7,249 bases of DNA from Alphaproteobacteria bacterium (lineage in GTDB: Bacteria; Pseudomonadota; Alphaproteobacteria; Rhodobacterales; Rhodobacteraceae): NCBI GenBank assembly GCA_024279075.1, contig JAJRRX010000390.1:1-7249 (forward strand), written 5' to 3'. Below, piece after piece: positions 1 through 6,731 of the stretch (position 1 is its first letter; every line of letters begins with the position of its first letter). The position numbers were made by a program, and so were the translations under genes. The notes under the pieces are model-generated. The model was not told the origin of the DNA. It did no database searches and worked only from the letters and a program-made list of their open reading frames with translations.

Positions 1-111
1 ATAAACGACAAGAAACAGTTGATTGGTGCGACAAATCGTGCATTTAGTAACGAAGGCGTTACAGTGCTGGCCTGCCGGATTGAGAAATCTGAATACGCAG
101 GCGCATTTTAA
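1..111 (+). CDS. 3' end of an upstream gene (partial, unidentified)
   Basis: An open frame runs from the first base to a TAA at 109-111 and encodes 36 residues, ending in ACRIEKSEYAGAF. The other two forward frames are broken by stops in this stretch, and the peptide has an ordinary mix of residues, so it is probably the C-terminus of a real protein whose start lies left of the window. I do not recognise the family with confidence. The ending is faintly like the C-terminal tails of some thiamine-diphosphate enzymes, but that is a weak impression. The gap to the next start codon is about 100 bases, so this gene may or may not be co-transcribed with the transporter cluster. Confidence 0.5.
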   Translation: MNDKKQLIGATNRAFSNEGVTVLACRIEKSEYAGAF

Positions 112-160
112 GTAGCGTGTTTTGGGGCGCATGTTAAGCCATCGCGCGCGCTTCCAATGT

Positions 161-170
161 CGGAATTCCG
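161..170. repeat. 10-bp perfect palindrome upstream of the transporter operon
   Basis: CGGAATTCCG is its own reverse complement. It lies in the 100-base gap before the binding-protein gene, about 32 bases upstream of its Shine-Dalgarno. A regulator site is possible, but a 10-bp palindrome can arise by chance and no clear -35/-10 pair was found beside it. Confidence 0.3.
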
Positions 171-201
171 GCCCAAATTAGGTGGCACATGAAACTATCC
201 C

Positions 202-206
202 GGAGG
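202..206 (+). promoter_or_regulatory. Shine-Dalgarno of the TAXI binding protein; fixes the start
   Basis: GGAGG sits 5 bases before the ATG at 212. It decides for this ATG over the in-frame GTG at 182, which would put ten charged or polar residues in front of the signal peptide. Confidence 0.85.
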
Positions 207-211
207 ATAAC

Positions 212-1180
212 ATGAAACTCAAATCACTAGCGATTGCGATGACCGTAGCTGGCAGCCTTACAGGCGCGGCCTCGGCTCAAGAGCAAAGCTTTATTTCCAT
301 CGGCACTGGCGGCGTGACAGGGGTTTATTACCCAGCTGGCGGCGCGATTTGCCGTTTGGTTAACAAAAACCGTAAAGAAACCGGCATTCGCTGCTCGGTT
401 GAGTCCACCGGCGGCTCGATTTATAACATTAACACTCTGCGCGCGGGCGAGCTTGAGTTTGGCGTTGCCCAATCTGACTGGCAGTTCCACGCTTATAACG
501 GGACCTCGAAGTTTGAAGACCAAGGCCCGTTTGAAGACTTGCGCGCCGTGTTCTCGCTGCACCCTGAGCCGGTAACCATTTTGGCCCGTCGTGATAGCGG
601 CATCGCCAATATTACAGACATTCCGGGCAAGCGCTTCAACATCGGCAATGCGGGCTCTGGCACGCAAGGCACATGGGAAGTGATCGAGGAAACCATGGGC
701 TGGGCACGCTCTGATCTGGCGCTTGCGTCCGAGATGAAATCGGCTGAAACCGCTGGCGCATTGTGCGACAACAAGATCGACGGTTATTTCTGGCTGGTGG
801 GCCACCCATCGGGCCTCACGCAAGAAACCATTGCCTCGTGCGATGCGGTGATCGTGCCTGCGGTTGCGCCTGAAATTGATGCGCTGATTGATGCCACGCC
901 ATATTACCGCCATGCGGTTATCCCGGGTGGCATGTATCCGGGCAACCCTGATGACATCCAGACCTTTGGTGTGGGCGCAACGGTTGTGACCTCGGCCAGC
1001 GTTTCGGAAGAAGCGGTTTATCAGGTGGCTATGGCTGTGCTGGGCAACTTGGATGATTTCCGCAAGTTGCACCCTGCCTTTGCAAACCTGAAGGCCGAAG
1101 AAATGATCTCTGACAGCCTTTCAGCTCCCTTGCACCCCGGTGCTATTCGTGCGTATCGCGAATTGGGCCTGATGGACTAA
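212..1180 (+). CDS. TAXI-family TRAP transporter solute-binding protein
   Basis: This is the periplasmic receptor of a TRAP transporter of the TAXI (TRAP-associated extracytoplasmic immunoreactive) class. It should capture a small organic acid or amino acid and hand it to the permease encoded next. From ATG 212 the protein has 322 residues, usual for the family. Residues 1-22 form a clear Sec signal peptide: KLK, a hydrophobic core, then AASA with cleavage before Q23. Family landmarks are the glycine-rich start of the mature domain (GTGGVTGVYYPAGG, 31-44), ESTGGS near 64-69, GVAQSD at 84-89 and the NIGNAGSGT signature at 143-151. Cysteines at 47, 61, 185 and 210 could form periplasmic disulfides. 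Known TAXI ligands include glutamate-like and 2-oxoacid compounds; the actual ligand cannot be read from the sequence. It lies 86 bases before the permease gene, separated by a GC-rich hairpin. The family call is firm and the substrate unknown. Confidence 0.93.
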   Translation: MKLKSLAIAMTVAGSLTGAASAQEQSFISIGTGGVTGVYYPAGGAICRLVNKNRKETGIRCSVESTGGSIYNINTLRAGELEFGVAQSDWQFHAYNGTSKFEDQGPFEDLRAVFSLHPEPVTILARRDSGIANITDIPGKRFNIGNAGSGTQGTWEVIEETMGWARSDLALASEMKSAETAGALCDNKIDGYFWLVGHPSGLTQETIASCDAVIVPAVAPEIDALIDATPYYRHAVIPGGMYPGNPDDIQTFGVGATVVTSASVSEEAVYQVAMAVLGNLDDFRKLHPAFANLKAEEMISDSLSAPLHPGAIRAYRELGLMD

Positions 1181-1191
1181 TCAAGACCACG

Positions 1192-1213
1192 GCGGGGGCT
1201 TAACGGCCCCCGC
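1192..1213 (+). other. GC-rich hairpin between binding-protein and permease genes
   Basis: GCGGGGGC (1192-1199) and GCCCCCGC (1206-1213) form a perfect 8-bp stem with a 6-base loop, 11 bases after the binding-protein stop. No run of T follows, so it is not a standard intrinsic terminator. In binding-protein operons such intercistronic stems often protect the upstream mRNA and give more receptor than permease; that role here is inferred. Confidence 0.7.
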
Positions 1214-1230
1214 TAACCCAACGAAAATAA

Positions 1231-1242
1231 GGGCTTAAGCCC
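1231..1242. repeat. 12-bp perfect palindrome GGGCTTAAGCCC
   Basis: GGGCTTAAGCCC is a perfect 12-bp palindrome located 24 bases before the permease start. Its left half, GGGCTTAA, also occurs at 1196-1203 within the preceding hairpin and its loop. It may be a small regulator site or a weak RNA hairpin (4-bp stem, TTAA loop). Function unknown. Confidence 0.45.
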
Positions 1243-1253
1243 AGTTTCACAAC

Positions 1254-1259
1254 AAGGGA
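1254..1259 (+). promoter_or_regulatory. Shine-Dalgarno of the TRAP permease
   Basis: AAGGGA lies 7 bases before ATG 1267. It matches the anti-Shine-Dalgarno less well than the GGAGG before the binding protein, which fits lower translation of the membrane subunit. Confidence 0.6.
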
Positions 1260-1266
1260 AAAAACG

Positions 1267-3891
1267 ATGAGTGATCAAACAAACGCAGGAGCGGCGCCCG
1301 ATGTAGATGTGGCGTCTTTTGCCGATCTGGATACAGGTGCGCGCAACCCCGATAACTGGCAAGGCAAAATGCTGGCCGGCATTGCACTAACGTGGGCCGT
1401 ATTTCAAATCTATACTGCCTCTATTCTCCCTTTTTACCTCAGTGAAATGACCGGCATTCGACAGTTTGTGATCAACTCCGATAAAGAGCGCGCCATCCAT
1501 TTGGCATTTGCGCTGTTTCTGGCCTGCACGGCCTTTCCGCTCTTCAAAAAATCGCCGCGCAACCGCATCCCGTGGTATGATTGGCTGCTCGCTTGTGCCG
1601 GTGTTGGCGTAACGCTTTACTTGGTGTTTAACCAGTCGGCGATTTCGCTGCGCTCTGGCTTGCCAACGACGATGGACCTTATTGTTTCCGCCACCGGGTT
1701 GGTGATAGTGCTGGTCGCCACCTACCGCGCGCTTGGTTTGCCGATGGTGGTTGTGGCCACGCTTTTCCTTGTCTATGTATTTTTCGGAGATCAGCAATTT
1801 ATACCCGATGCTATTCAGTGGAAGGGAGCCAGCTTTAACAAAGCAATGTGGCACTTCTGGATGCAAACCGAAGGGGTGTTCGGGCAGGCGCTCGGGGTTT
1901 CGGCCTCTATGGTGTTCCTGTTTGTGCTGTTTGGCTCGTTGCTGGAAAAAGCGGGCGCGGGCAATTACTTTATTCAGGTTGCCTTTGCGCTTATGGGCCA
2001 CCTTAAAGGCGGGCCAGCTAAGGCGGCGGTTGTGGCGTCGGCGGCAACTGGGCTTATCTCTGGTTCCTCTATTGCTAACACCGTAACCACCGGCACATTC
2101 ACCATTCCGCTCATGAAGCGGGTGGGCTTTTCGGCTGAAAAGGCGGGTGCGGTTGAGGTGGCATCATCAACTAATGGCCAGCTTACGCCACCGGTTATGG
2201 GCGCGGCGGCGTTCTTGATGATCGAGTATGTCGGCATTCCTTATATGGAGGTGATTAAACACGCCTTCCTGCCAGCGATTATTAGCTATATCGCGCTGGT
2301 TTATATTGTGCATCTTGAGGCTTGCAAAATGGGCCTTCAGGGGCTGCCACGCCCCGGTGCACCTAAAACCCGTTCGCAGCGTCTGATGGGCTATGCTTTT
2401 GGCTTCCTTGTGTTCATCGGCCTTGCGCTTGCTGTCTATTATGGCCTTGGCTGGCTCAAACCGATGTTTGGTGATTACACAATGTATGGCATGATGGTTG
2501 TGTTTGTGATCGTTTATCTTGTGCTCATCTATTGGGCTTCAAAATACCCTGACCTGGTGATAGATGACCCTGACGCGCCGCTGGTAAAGCTGCCGGAAAT
2601 TGGCCCTGTGGCCAAAACCGGCTACTACTATGCGCTGCCTGTGGTGGTGCTGATTTGGTGCCTGATGATCGAGCGGTTTTCGCCCGGGCTTTCAGCCTTT
2701 TGGGCCACCATCGCCATGCTGTTTGTTTCGCTTACACAACACGCGCTCAAAGCAATGTTCCGTGGCGGTAGTGATTTTATGGCCGGTATTGCTACCGGCT
2801 GGGGCCAGCTGATAGACGGCATGATCGCGGGCTCGCGCAACATGATCGGCATCGCGGTGGCAACTGGCACGGCGGGCATTATTGTGGGCACGGTTGGCTT
2901 AACTGGTGCGCACCTGATTATCGGTGAGTTTATCGAGTATATCTCGGGCGGCTCGCTGATTTTGATGCTGATTTATGTGGCGATTTTCTCGCTGGTGCTT
3001 GGTATGGGCTTGCCCACCACGGCAACATATATCGTGATCGTATCCCTCATGGCACCGGTGATCATTACCGTGGGCGCGCAATCCGGCTTGATTGTGCCCC
3101 TAATCGCGGTGCACATGTTTGTGTTTTACTTCGGGATTTTGGCGGACGATACACCGCCTGTGGGGCTTGCGGCTTTTGCCGCGGCAGCGATTTCTGGCGG
3201 TGACCCGATCAAAACCGGCATCATTGGCTTTAGCTATGATGTGCGGACTGCGATCCTGCCGTTCCTGTTTATATTCAACACTGAGCTTTTGCTGATTGAC
3301 GTAACCCCCGCCAAAGCGGTGTTTGTGTTTATTGTGGCAGTGATTGCGATGATGCTGTTTGCGGCGGCCACCCAGAATTGGTGGATCACCAAAAGCCGAA
3401 TGTGGGAGAACTTTGCCCTGCTGCTCATTGCGTTTACGCTGTTTAACCCGGGCTACTGGCTGGATAAGCTGGAAGCGCCTTATGTGGAAACAGACCCTGC
3501 GCAAATGGTGCAGCTGGCCACAGAGGCGGAGGATGACGGCGTGCTGCGGATTGTGGTGCAGGGGGAGAACTTCCGAACCGGAAAAATAACCACCACCACG
3601 GTTGAGCTGCCTTTGGGCGAAAAAGCTTTTGGTGATGGCACCGCACGGCTGGATAATTTCGCTGGTATTGCTTTTGCTGAAAATGATAGCGGCTGGGTTG
3701 TAGACAACGTGGTGTTTGGCAAAATCGCCCAAGATAAAGGGCTTGATTTTGACTGGGAAGTGCTAAGGGTAGAAGTGCCGTCCGAGCGGATATGGAAAGA
3801 AGTGTTTTACATTCCGGCGTTATTGTTACTCGCGTTGGTCTGGTTCCTGCAAAAGGGCCGGATTCGCAAAGAAGAAGAAATGATGGCCTAG
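1267..3891 (+). CDS. TRAP transporter fused permease (4TM + 12TM) with C-terminal DUF3394-type domain
   Basis: This is the inner-membrane subunit of the TAXI-TRAP transporter, driving secondary active import of the ligand delivered by the binding protein. The 874 residues join a small DctQ-like part (hydrophobic segments near 36-55, 76-94, 104-121 and 136-152) to a DctM-like large part. DctM hallmarks are GLISGSSIANTVTTGTF (262-278), SSTNGQLTPPVMG (300-312), GMGLPTTATY (579-588) and ADDTPPVGL (626-634). After a hydrophobic segment ending near residue 732 there is a soluble stretch of about 110 residues, then a last membrane helix (about 846-862) and a basic tail, QKGRIRKEEE. This C-terminal module resembles DUF3394, often fused to TAXI permeases. 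The basic tail should be cytoplasmic, which would place the soluble stretch in the periplasm. The stop codon is embedded in the Shine-Dalgarno of the downstream Usp gene, so the two are surely co-transcribed. The transporter family is certain; substrate and coupling ion are not. Confidence 0.95.
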   Translation: MSDQTNAGAAPDVDVASFADLDTGARNPDNWQGKMLAGIALTWAVFQIYTASILPFYLSEMTGIRQFVINSDKERAIHLAFALFLACTAFPLFKKSPRNRIPWYDWLLACAGVGVTLYLVFNQSAISLRSGLPTTMDLIVSATGLVIVLVATYRALGLPMVVVATLFLVYVFFGDQQFIPDAIQWKGASFNKAMWHFWMQTEGVFGQALGVSASMVFLFVLFGSLLEKAGAGNYFIQVAFALMGHLKGGPAKAAVVASAATGLISGSSIANTVTTGTFTIPLMKRVGFSAEKAGAVEVASSTNGQLTPPVMGAAAFLMIEYVGIPYMEVIKHAFLPAIISYIALVYIVHLEACKMGLQGLPRPGAPKTRSQRLMGYAFGFLVFIGLALAVYYGLGWLKPMFGDYTMYGMMVVFVIVYLVLIYWASKYPDLVIDDPDAPLVKLPEIGPVAKTGYYYALPVVVLIWCLMIERFSPGLSAFWATIAMLFVSLTQHALKAMFRGGSDFMAGIATGWGQLIDGMIAGSRNMIGIAVATGTAGIIVGTVGLTGAHLIIGEFIEYISGGSLILMLIYVAIFSLVLGMGLPTTATYIVIVSLMAPVIITVGAQSGLIVPLIAVHMFVFYFGILADDTPPVGLAAFAAAAISGGDPIKTGIIGFSYDVRTAILPFLFIFNTELLLIDVTPAKAVFVFIVAVIAMMLFAAATQNWWITKSRMWENFALLLIAFTLFNPGYWLDKLEAPYVETDPAQMVQLATEAEDDGVLRIVVQGENFRTGKITTTTVELPLGEKAFGDGTARLDNFAGIAFAENDSGWVVDNVVFGKIAQDKGLDFDWEVLRVEVPSERIWKEVFYIPALLLLALVWFLQKGRIRKEEEMMA

Positions 3892-3895
3892 GAGG
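3890..3895 (+). promoter_or_regulatory. Shine-Dalgarno of the Usp gene, overlapping the permease stop
   Basis: AGGAGG begins inside the permease TAG (3889-3891) and lies 7 bases before ATG 3903. It settles the Usp start at 3903 rather than at upstream in-frame codons within the permease gene, and suggests translational coupling. Confidence 0.85.
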
Positions 3896-3902
3896 GCTGA
3901 TT

Positions 3903-4331
3903 ATGTATAAAAAGATTTTTGTTCCGGTTGATCTCAATCAGGAAAGCTCTTGGACCAAGGCCCTACCCACAGCGATTGAGTTCGCTAAAAAAGACGGCGC
4001 GAAGCTGTATCTATTTACCGTAGTGCCAGATTTTGGCATGGCGATGGTGGGGTCTTTCTTTCCAAAGGATTACGCTGAAAAGGCGATGGTGCATGCCGAG
4101 CATGAGCTAAAAGCCGTAGCGCGCAACAACGTGCCGAGCGACATTGACTGCACCTGCTATGTGCGCCACGGCACGATCTATAAGCGGATCATCAAATCAG
4201 CTGACGAGCTTGGGGCCGACCTGATTGTGCTGACCTCGCACCGCCCCGAAACCAAAGATTACTTGCTTGGGCCAAACGCGGCGCGGGTTGTGCGCCACGC
4301 CAAGCAATCAGTGTTTGTGATCCGCGAGTAG
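3903..4331 (+). CDS. Universal stress protein (UspA fold), transporter-associated
   Basis: A 142-residue single-domain protein of the UspA superfamily, likely a cytoplasmic dimer. The opening MYKKIFVPVDL is the usual first beta strand with the conserved aspartate. The C-terminal half has ADLIVLTSH (about 109-117) followed by DYLLGPNAARVVRHAKQSVFVIRE to the end, in the place of the family's nucleotide-binding loop. The canonical G-x2-G-x9-G-(S/T) pattern is degenerate: the first two glycines are replaced in TSHRPETK, and the last glycine is followed by PN rather than S/T, so ATP binding is uncertain. In Halomonas elongata the Usp protein TeaD is encoded with the TeaABC TRAP transporter and dampens its activity; a similar control role is inferred here from position. 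It lies 11 bases after the permease and 12 before the next gene. Confidence 0.9.
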   Translation: MYKKIFVPVDLNQESSWTKALPTAIEFAKKDGAKLYLFTVVPDFGMAMVGSFFPKDYAEKAMVHAEHELKAVARNNVPSDIDCTCYVRHGTIYKRIIKSADELGADLIVLTSHRPETKDYLLGPNAARVVRHAKQSVFVIRE

Positions 4332-4343
4332 GCTTTGAGACCA

Positions 4344-5102
4344 ATGGTGATCGCCGCGCCAAACGGGGCGCGGCGGGGCAAGGTAGACCATGCGGCCCTG
4401 CCCATAAGCATTGCCGAGATTGCCACTGAGGCCGCGCTTTGCCAGCAAGCAGGTGCTGCGGTATTGCACTTACACGTGCGCGATTCCAACGGCGCGCATA
4501 GCCTAGATGCCGGGCTATATCGCGCGGCAACACAAGCGATTACCGAGGCCGCGCCGGGGATGTTGGTGCAGATTACCACCGAGGCGGCGGGGGTGTTTGG
4601 GCTTAAGGCGCAAATCGCCTGCGTTGAGGCCGTGCGGCCCGAGGCGGTCAGCGTGGCATGGCGGGAGTTTACGCCTGAGGGAAATCCAACGGCGCGCCGG
4701 TTTTATGATTGGGCTGCGAGCGAGGGCATTCATGTGCAGCATATCCTATATTCTGTTGAGGATATCGCACGATTTAATGCCTTCGGAATGCAAGGCCAAA
4801 GCGTGCTTTTGGTGCTCGGGGAATATGCGGGAGCCGAGGCACGGGCCGATGAGCTGCCAGCTTATCTAGAGGCACTAGGCGATGTGCGTGATTGGGCTGT
4901 TTGTGCTTTTGGGAGGGCTGAGCATGCGGTCGTGAACGCTGCAATGGCAGCGGGTGGCCACGCACGCGTGGGGTTTGAAAACAACCTGTGGCTGGCCGAT
5001 GGCCGCTTGGCGGCGGGCACACACGAGCTGGTGGCACAGATTAAAAACGATGTATTGAGCGCAGCAGACGTGTGCGCCTTATGGAGGCTTGAGCATGGCT
5101 AA
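4344..5102 (+). CDS. Beta-keto acid cleavage enzyme (BKACE / DUF849, Kce-like)
   Basis: Members of this zinc-dependent TIM-barrel family, typified by 3-keto-5-aminohexanoate cleavage enzyme (Kce) of lysine fermentation, condense a beta-keto acid with acetyl-CoA and release acetoacetate plus a new acyl-CoA. From ATG 4344 the protein has 252 residues, shorter than many members (about 270-310). The zinc site is visible: HLH at 42-44 supplies two histidines and E212 in RVGFENN is the third ligand, matching His46, His48 and Glu230 of Kce. R208 matches Kce Arg226. Where Kce has Glu14, which contacts the substrate amine, this protein has R10 (NGARRGK); where Kce has Asp231 it has N213. The substrate is therefore probably not the Kce one. 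A TTG at 4335 in the same frame is an alternative start three codons earlier; neither has a strong Shine-Dalgarno, so coupling to the Usp gene is likely. It overlaps the aminotransferase gene by 8 bases. The family is firm and the substrate unknown. Confidence 0.88.
   Translation: MVIAAPNGARRGKVDHAALPISIAEIATEAALCQQAGAAVLHLHVRDSNGAHSLDAGLYRAATQAITEAAPGMLVQITTEAAGVFGLKAQIACVEAVRPEAVSVAWREFTPEGNPTARRFYDWAASEGIHVQHILYSVEDIARFNAFGMQGQSVLLVLGEYAGAEARADELPAYLEALGDVRDWAVCAFGRAEHAVVNAAMAAGGHARVGFENNLWLADGRLAAGTHELVAQIKNDVLSAADVCALWRLEHG
5083..5087 (+). promoter_or_regulatory. Shine-Dalgarno of the aminotransferase, inside the BKACE gene
   Basis: GGAGG lies 7 bases before ATG 5095 and within the last codons of the BKACE gene. 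It picks this ATG over the in-frame TTG at 5089. Confidence 0.85.
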
Positions 5103-6420
5103 TCACGTATTCCACCGCACACCCGCACTGATGCCGGAAGTGGCTTCGGGCGAGGGGTGCTATTTGATAGACAACACGGGCAAACGCTATTTCGACGCCG
5201 GTGGCGCGGCGGTGTCCTGCCTTGGGCATAGCGACGCCCATGTGGCGGAGGCTATAAAACAGCAGGTGGATGCAGTGGCCTTTGCTCATTCGGGGTTTTT
5301 CACCAGCGCGCCTGCAGAGGCGCTGGCGGATAAGCTGGTGGAACATGCCCCCGAGGGGATTGAGCGGGTTTATCTGGTGTCTGGCGGCTCGGAGGCGGTG
5401 GAGGCGGCGATCAAGCTGGCGCGACAGTATTTTGTGGAAATAGGCGAGGGGGAGCGCGGCCATGTGATTGCGCGCAAGCAGAGCTACCACGGCAACACGC
5501 TGGGGGCTTTGAGTGCAGGCGGGAACGAGTGGCGGCGTGGCCAATTTGCGCCTTTGCTGCTGAATATGACCCATATCAGCCCGTGCTATGAATATCGTTT
5601 TCGTGGCGAAGCGGAAAGTGCGGCGACTTACTCCAAGCGAGCAGCCGATGAGCTGGAGCTGGAGATTCTGCGGGTAGGACCATCTCGCGTTATGGCGTTT
5701 ATTGCTGAGCCTGTGGTGGGGGCCACTTTGGGGGCTGTGCCGGCGGTGGCGGGATATTTTGCGCGTATCCGCGAGATTTGTGACCAGTATGGCGTGTTGC
5801 TAATTCTTGATGAGGTCATGTGTGGCATGGGCCGCACCGGCACGCTATTTGCGTGTGAGCAAGATGGCGTGCAGCCGGATATCCTGACCATCGCCAAGGG
5901 GTTAGGAGCAGGCTATCAGCCCATTGGGGCGATGATGTGCTCGGGCGAAATTTACGAAACCATCACCAATGGCAGCGGGTTTTTTCAGCATGGTCACACG
6001 TATATGGGCCATCCGGTGGCCGCCGCTTGTGGGCTGGCGGTGCTGGAGCGAATTGTGGATGGCGGGCTACTGGCAAAGGTGCGCAGCCTTGGTGCCTACA
6101 TGGAAAAGCAATTGGTGCTGGCACTTGGCCAACACCCGAATGTTGGTGATATTCGCGGGCGCGGGCTTTTTTGGGGTGTGGAACTGGTGCAAGATCGCGA
6201 CAGTAAAACCACCTTTGCCCCCGCGCTGAAGATCGCGCCGAAAATCAAGAAAGCCGCGTTTAAGCGCGGCCTGATGTGTTACCCGATGCAAGGCACGATT
6301 GATGGGCAACAGGGCGACCACGTGCTGCTGGCCCCGCCGTTTATCATGGATGAGGCGCAGGTGGACGAGATGGTTGGGCTACTGAAAGATGCGGTGCTAG
6401 AAGTGCTAGCACAGGTTTAA
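5095..6420 (+). CDS. Class-III PLP-dependent aminotransferase
   Basis: A full-length 441-residue fold-type I transaminase of class III (the omega-amino acid/GABA/diaminobutyrate aminotransferase group). The PLP site is complete: SGGSEA at 96-101 for phosphate binding, YHG at 131-133 where Y131 stacks near the cofactor, LILDEV at 236-241 with D239 facing the pyridine nitrogen, and AKGLG at 267-271 with Schiff-base lysine K268. HTYMGHP at 301-307 and GRGLFWGVEL at 355-364 are further conserved blocks. Such enzymes move an amino group, often one distal to a carboxylate or in beta position, onto pyruvate or 2-oxoglutarate. The substrate cannot be read from the sequence. The 8-base overlap with the BKACE gene implies the two enzymes are made together, and it is reasonable to infer that one makes the substrate of the other. 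No broken or missing motif was seen. Confidence 0.92.
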   Translation: MANHVFHRTPALMPEVASGEGCYLIDNTGKRYFDAGGAAVSCLGHSDAHVAEAIKQQVDAVAFAHSGFFTSAPAEALADKLVEHAPEGIERVYLVSGGSEAVEAAIKLARQYFVEIGEGERGHVIARKQSYHGNTLGALSAGGNEWRRGQFAPLLLNMTHISPCYEYRFRGEAESAATYSKRAADELELEILRVGPSRVMAFIAEPVVGATLGAVPAVAGYFARIREICDQYGVLLILDEVMCGMGRTGTLFACEQDGVQPDILTIAKGLGAGYQPIGAMMCSGEIYETITNGSGFFQHGHTYMGHPVAAACGLAVLERIVDGGLLAKVRSLGAYMEKQLVLALGQHPNVGDIRGRGLFWGVELVQDRDSKTTFAPALKIAPKIKKAAFKRGLMCYPMQGTIDGQQGDHVLLAPPFIMDEAQVDEMVGLLKDAVLEVLAQV

Positions 6421-6529
6421 GCCTTAGATGTTTGGCAAAATGAGGCCAGTGTTCTGACGTGAGCGGGGGCCTCGTACGCGGCAAGAGAGGCAAAAAAGTA
6501 TAAGAAAAGTGAAGGGCCGAGAGCCATAA

Positions 6530-6545
6530 AAAATTGGCCAATTTT
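6530..6545. repeat. 16-bp perfect palindrome AAAATTGGCCAATTTT
   Basis: The 16 bases are exactly their own reverse complement, centred on TTGGCCAA. It lies between the aminotransferase stop and the cold-shock gene, about 195 bases before the latter's start. The symmetry suggests a site for a dimeric DNA-binding protein. It could instead be a weak AT-rich hairpin, but there is no adjacent T-run (the nearest starts 28 bases later). Confidence 0.6.
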
Positions 6546-6725
6546 GAGCGCTGCACCTTTTAGAGCGAACTAATTTTTTTAATATCTTGTATTGGCGGCA
6601 CTTTAACCCTAAATACGCCGTGTGAAGTATTCTTTCACCGAGGTTTCCGGCTCTCTTTGCAGTTCGTTGATTTCTAATTAAGATCACGCTGCACCAGGTC
6701 ACCGCGTTTTGTGGGTGGCATTTAT

Positions 6726-6731
6726 AAGGAG
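6726..6731 (+). promoter_or_regulatory. Shine-Dalgarno of the cold-shock gene
   Basis: AAGGAG lies 8 bases before ATG 6740, a strong ribosome binding site that confirms the start. Confidence 0.85.

Noticed and set aside
182..211. Upstream GTG start for the TAXI binding protein
   Set aside because: It would add ten polar residues before a clear signal peptide and has no Shine-Dalgarno, while ATG 212 has GGAGG at the right distance.
227..1072. 281-codon open frame on the minus strand
   Set aside because: It lies wholly opposite the binding-protein gene, has no family resemblance and is rich in His and Arg, as expected of an antisense shadow.
1192..1213. Reading the GC hairpin as an intrinsic terminator
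   Set aside because: No T-run follows the stem, and the permease must be expressed with its receptor.
3100..3732. 210-codon open frame on the minus strand
   Set aside because: It is opposite the permease gene, with no recognisable domain and no ribosome site noted; a shadow of coding bias.
5041..5574. 177-codon minus-strand frame opposite the two enzyme genes
   Set aside because: No domain is seen, and both strongly supported genes on the other strand explain the open frame.
6571..6580. T-run as the terminator of the aminotransferase transcript
   Set aside because: Only a 4-bp stem (TTAG/CTAA) directly precedes it, too weak for a standard terminator.
6587..6615. Promoter for the cold-shock gene (TTGTAT, 17 bases, TAAATA)
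   Set aside because: Each hexamer matches only three of six consensus positions, too weak to report as a feature.
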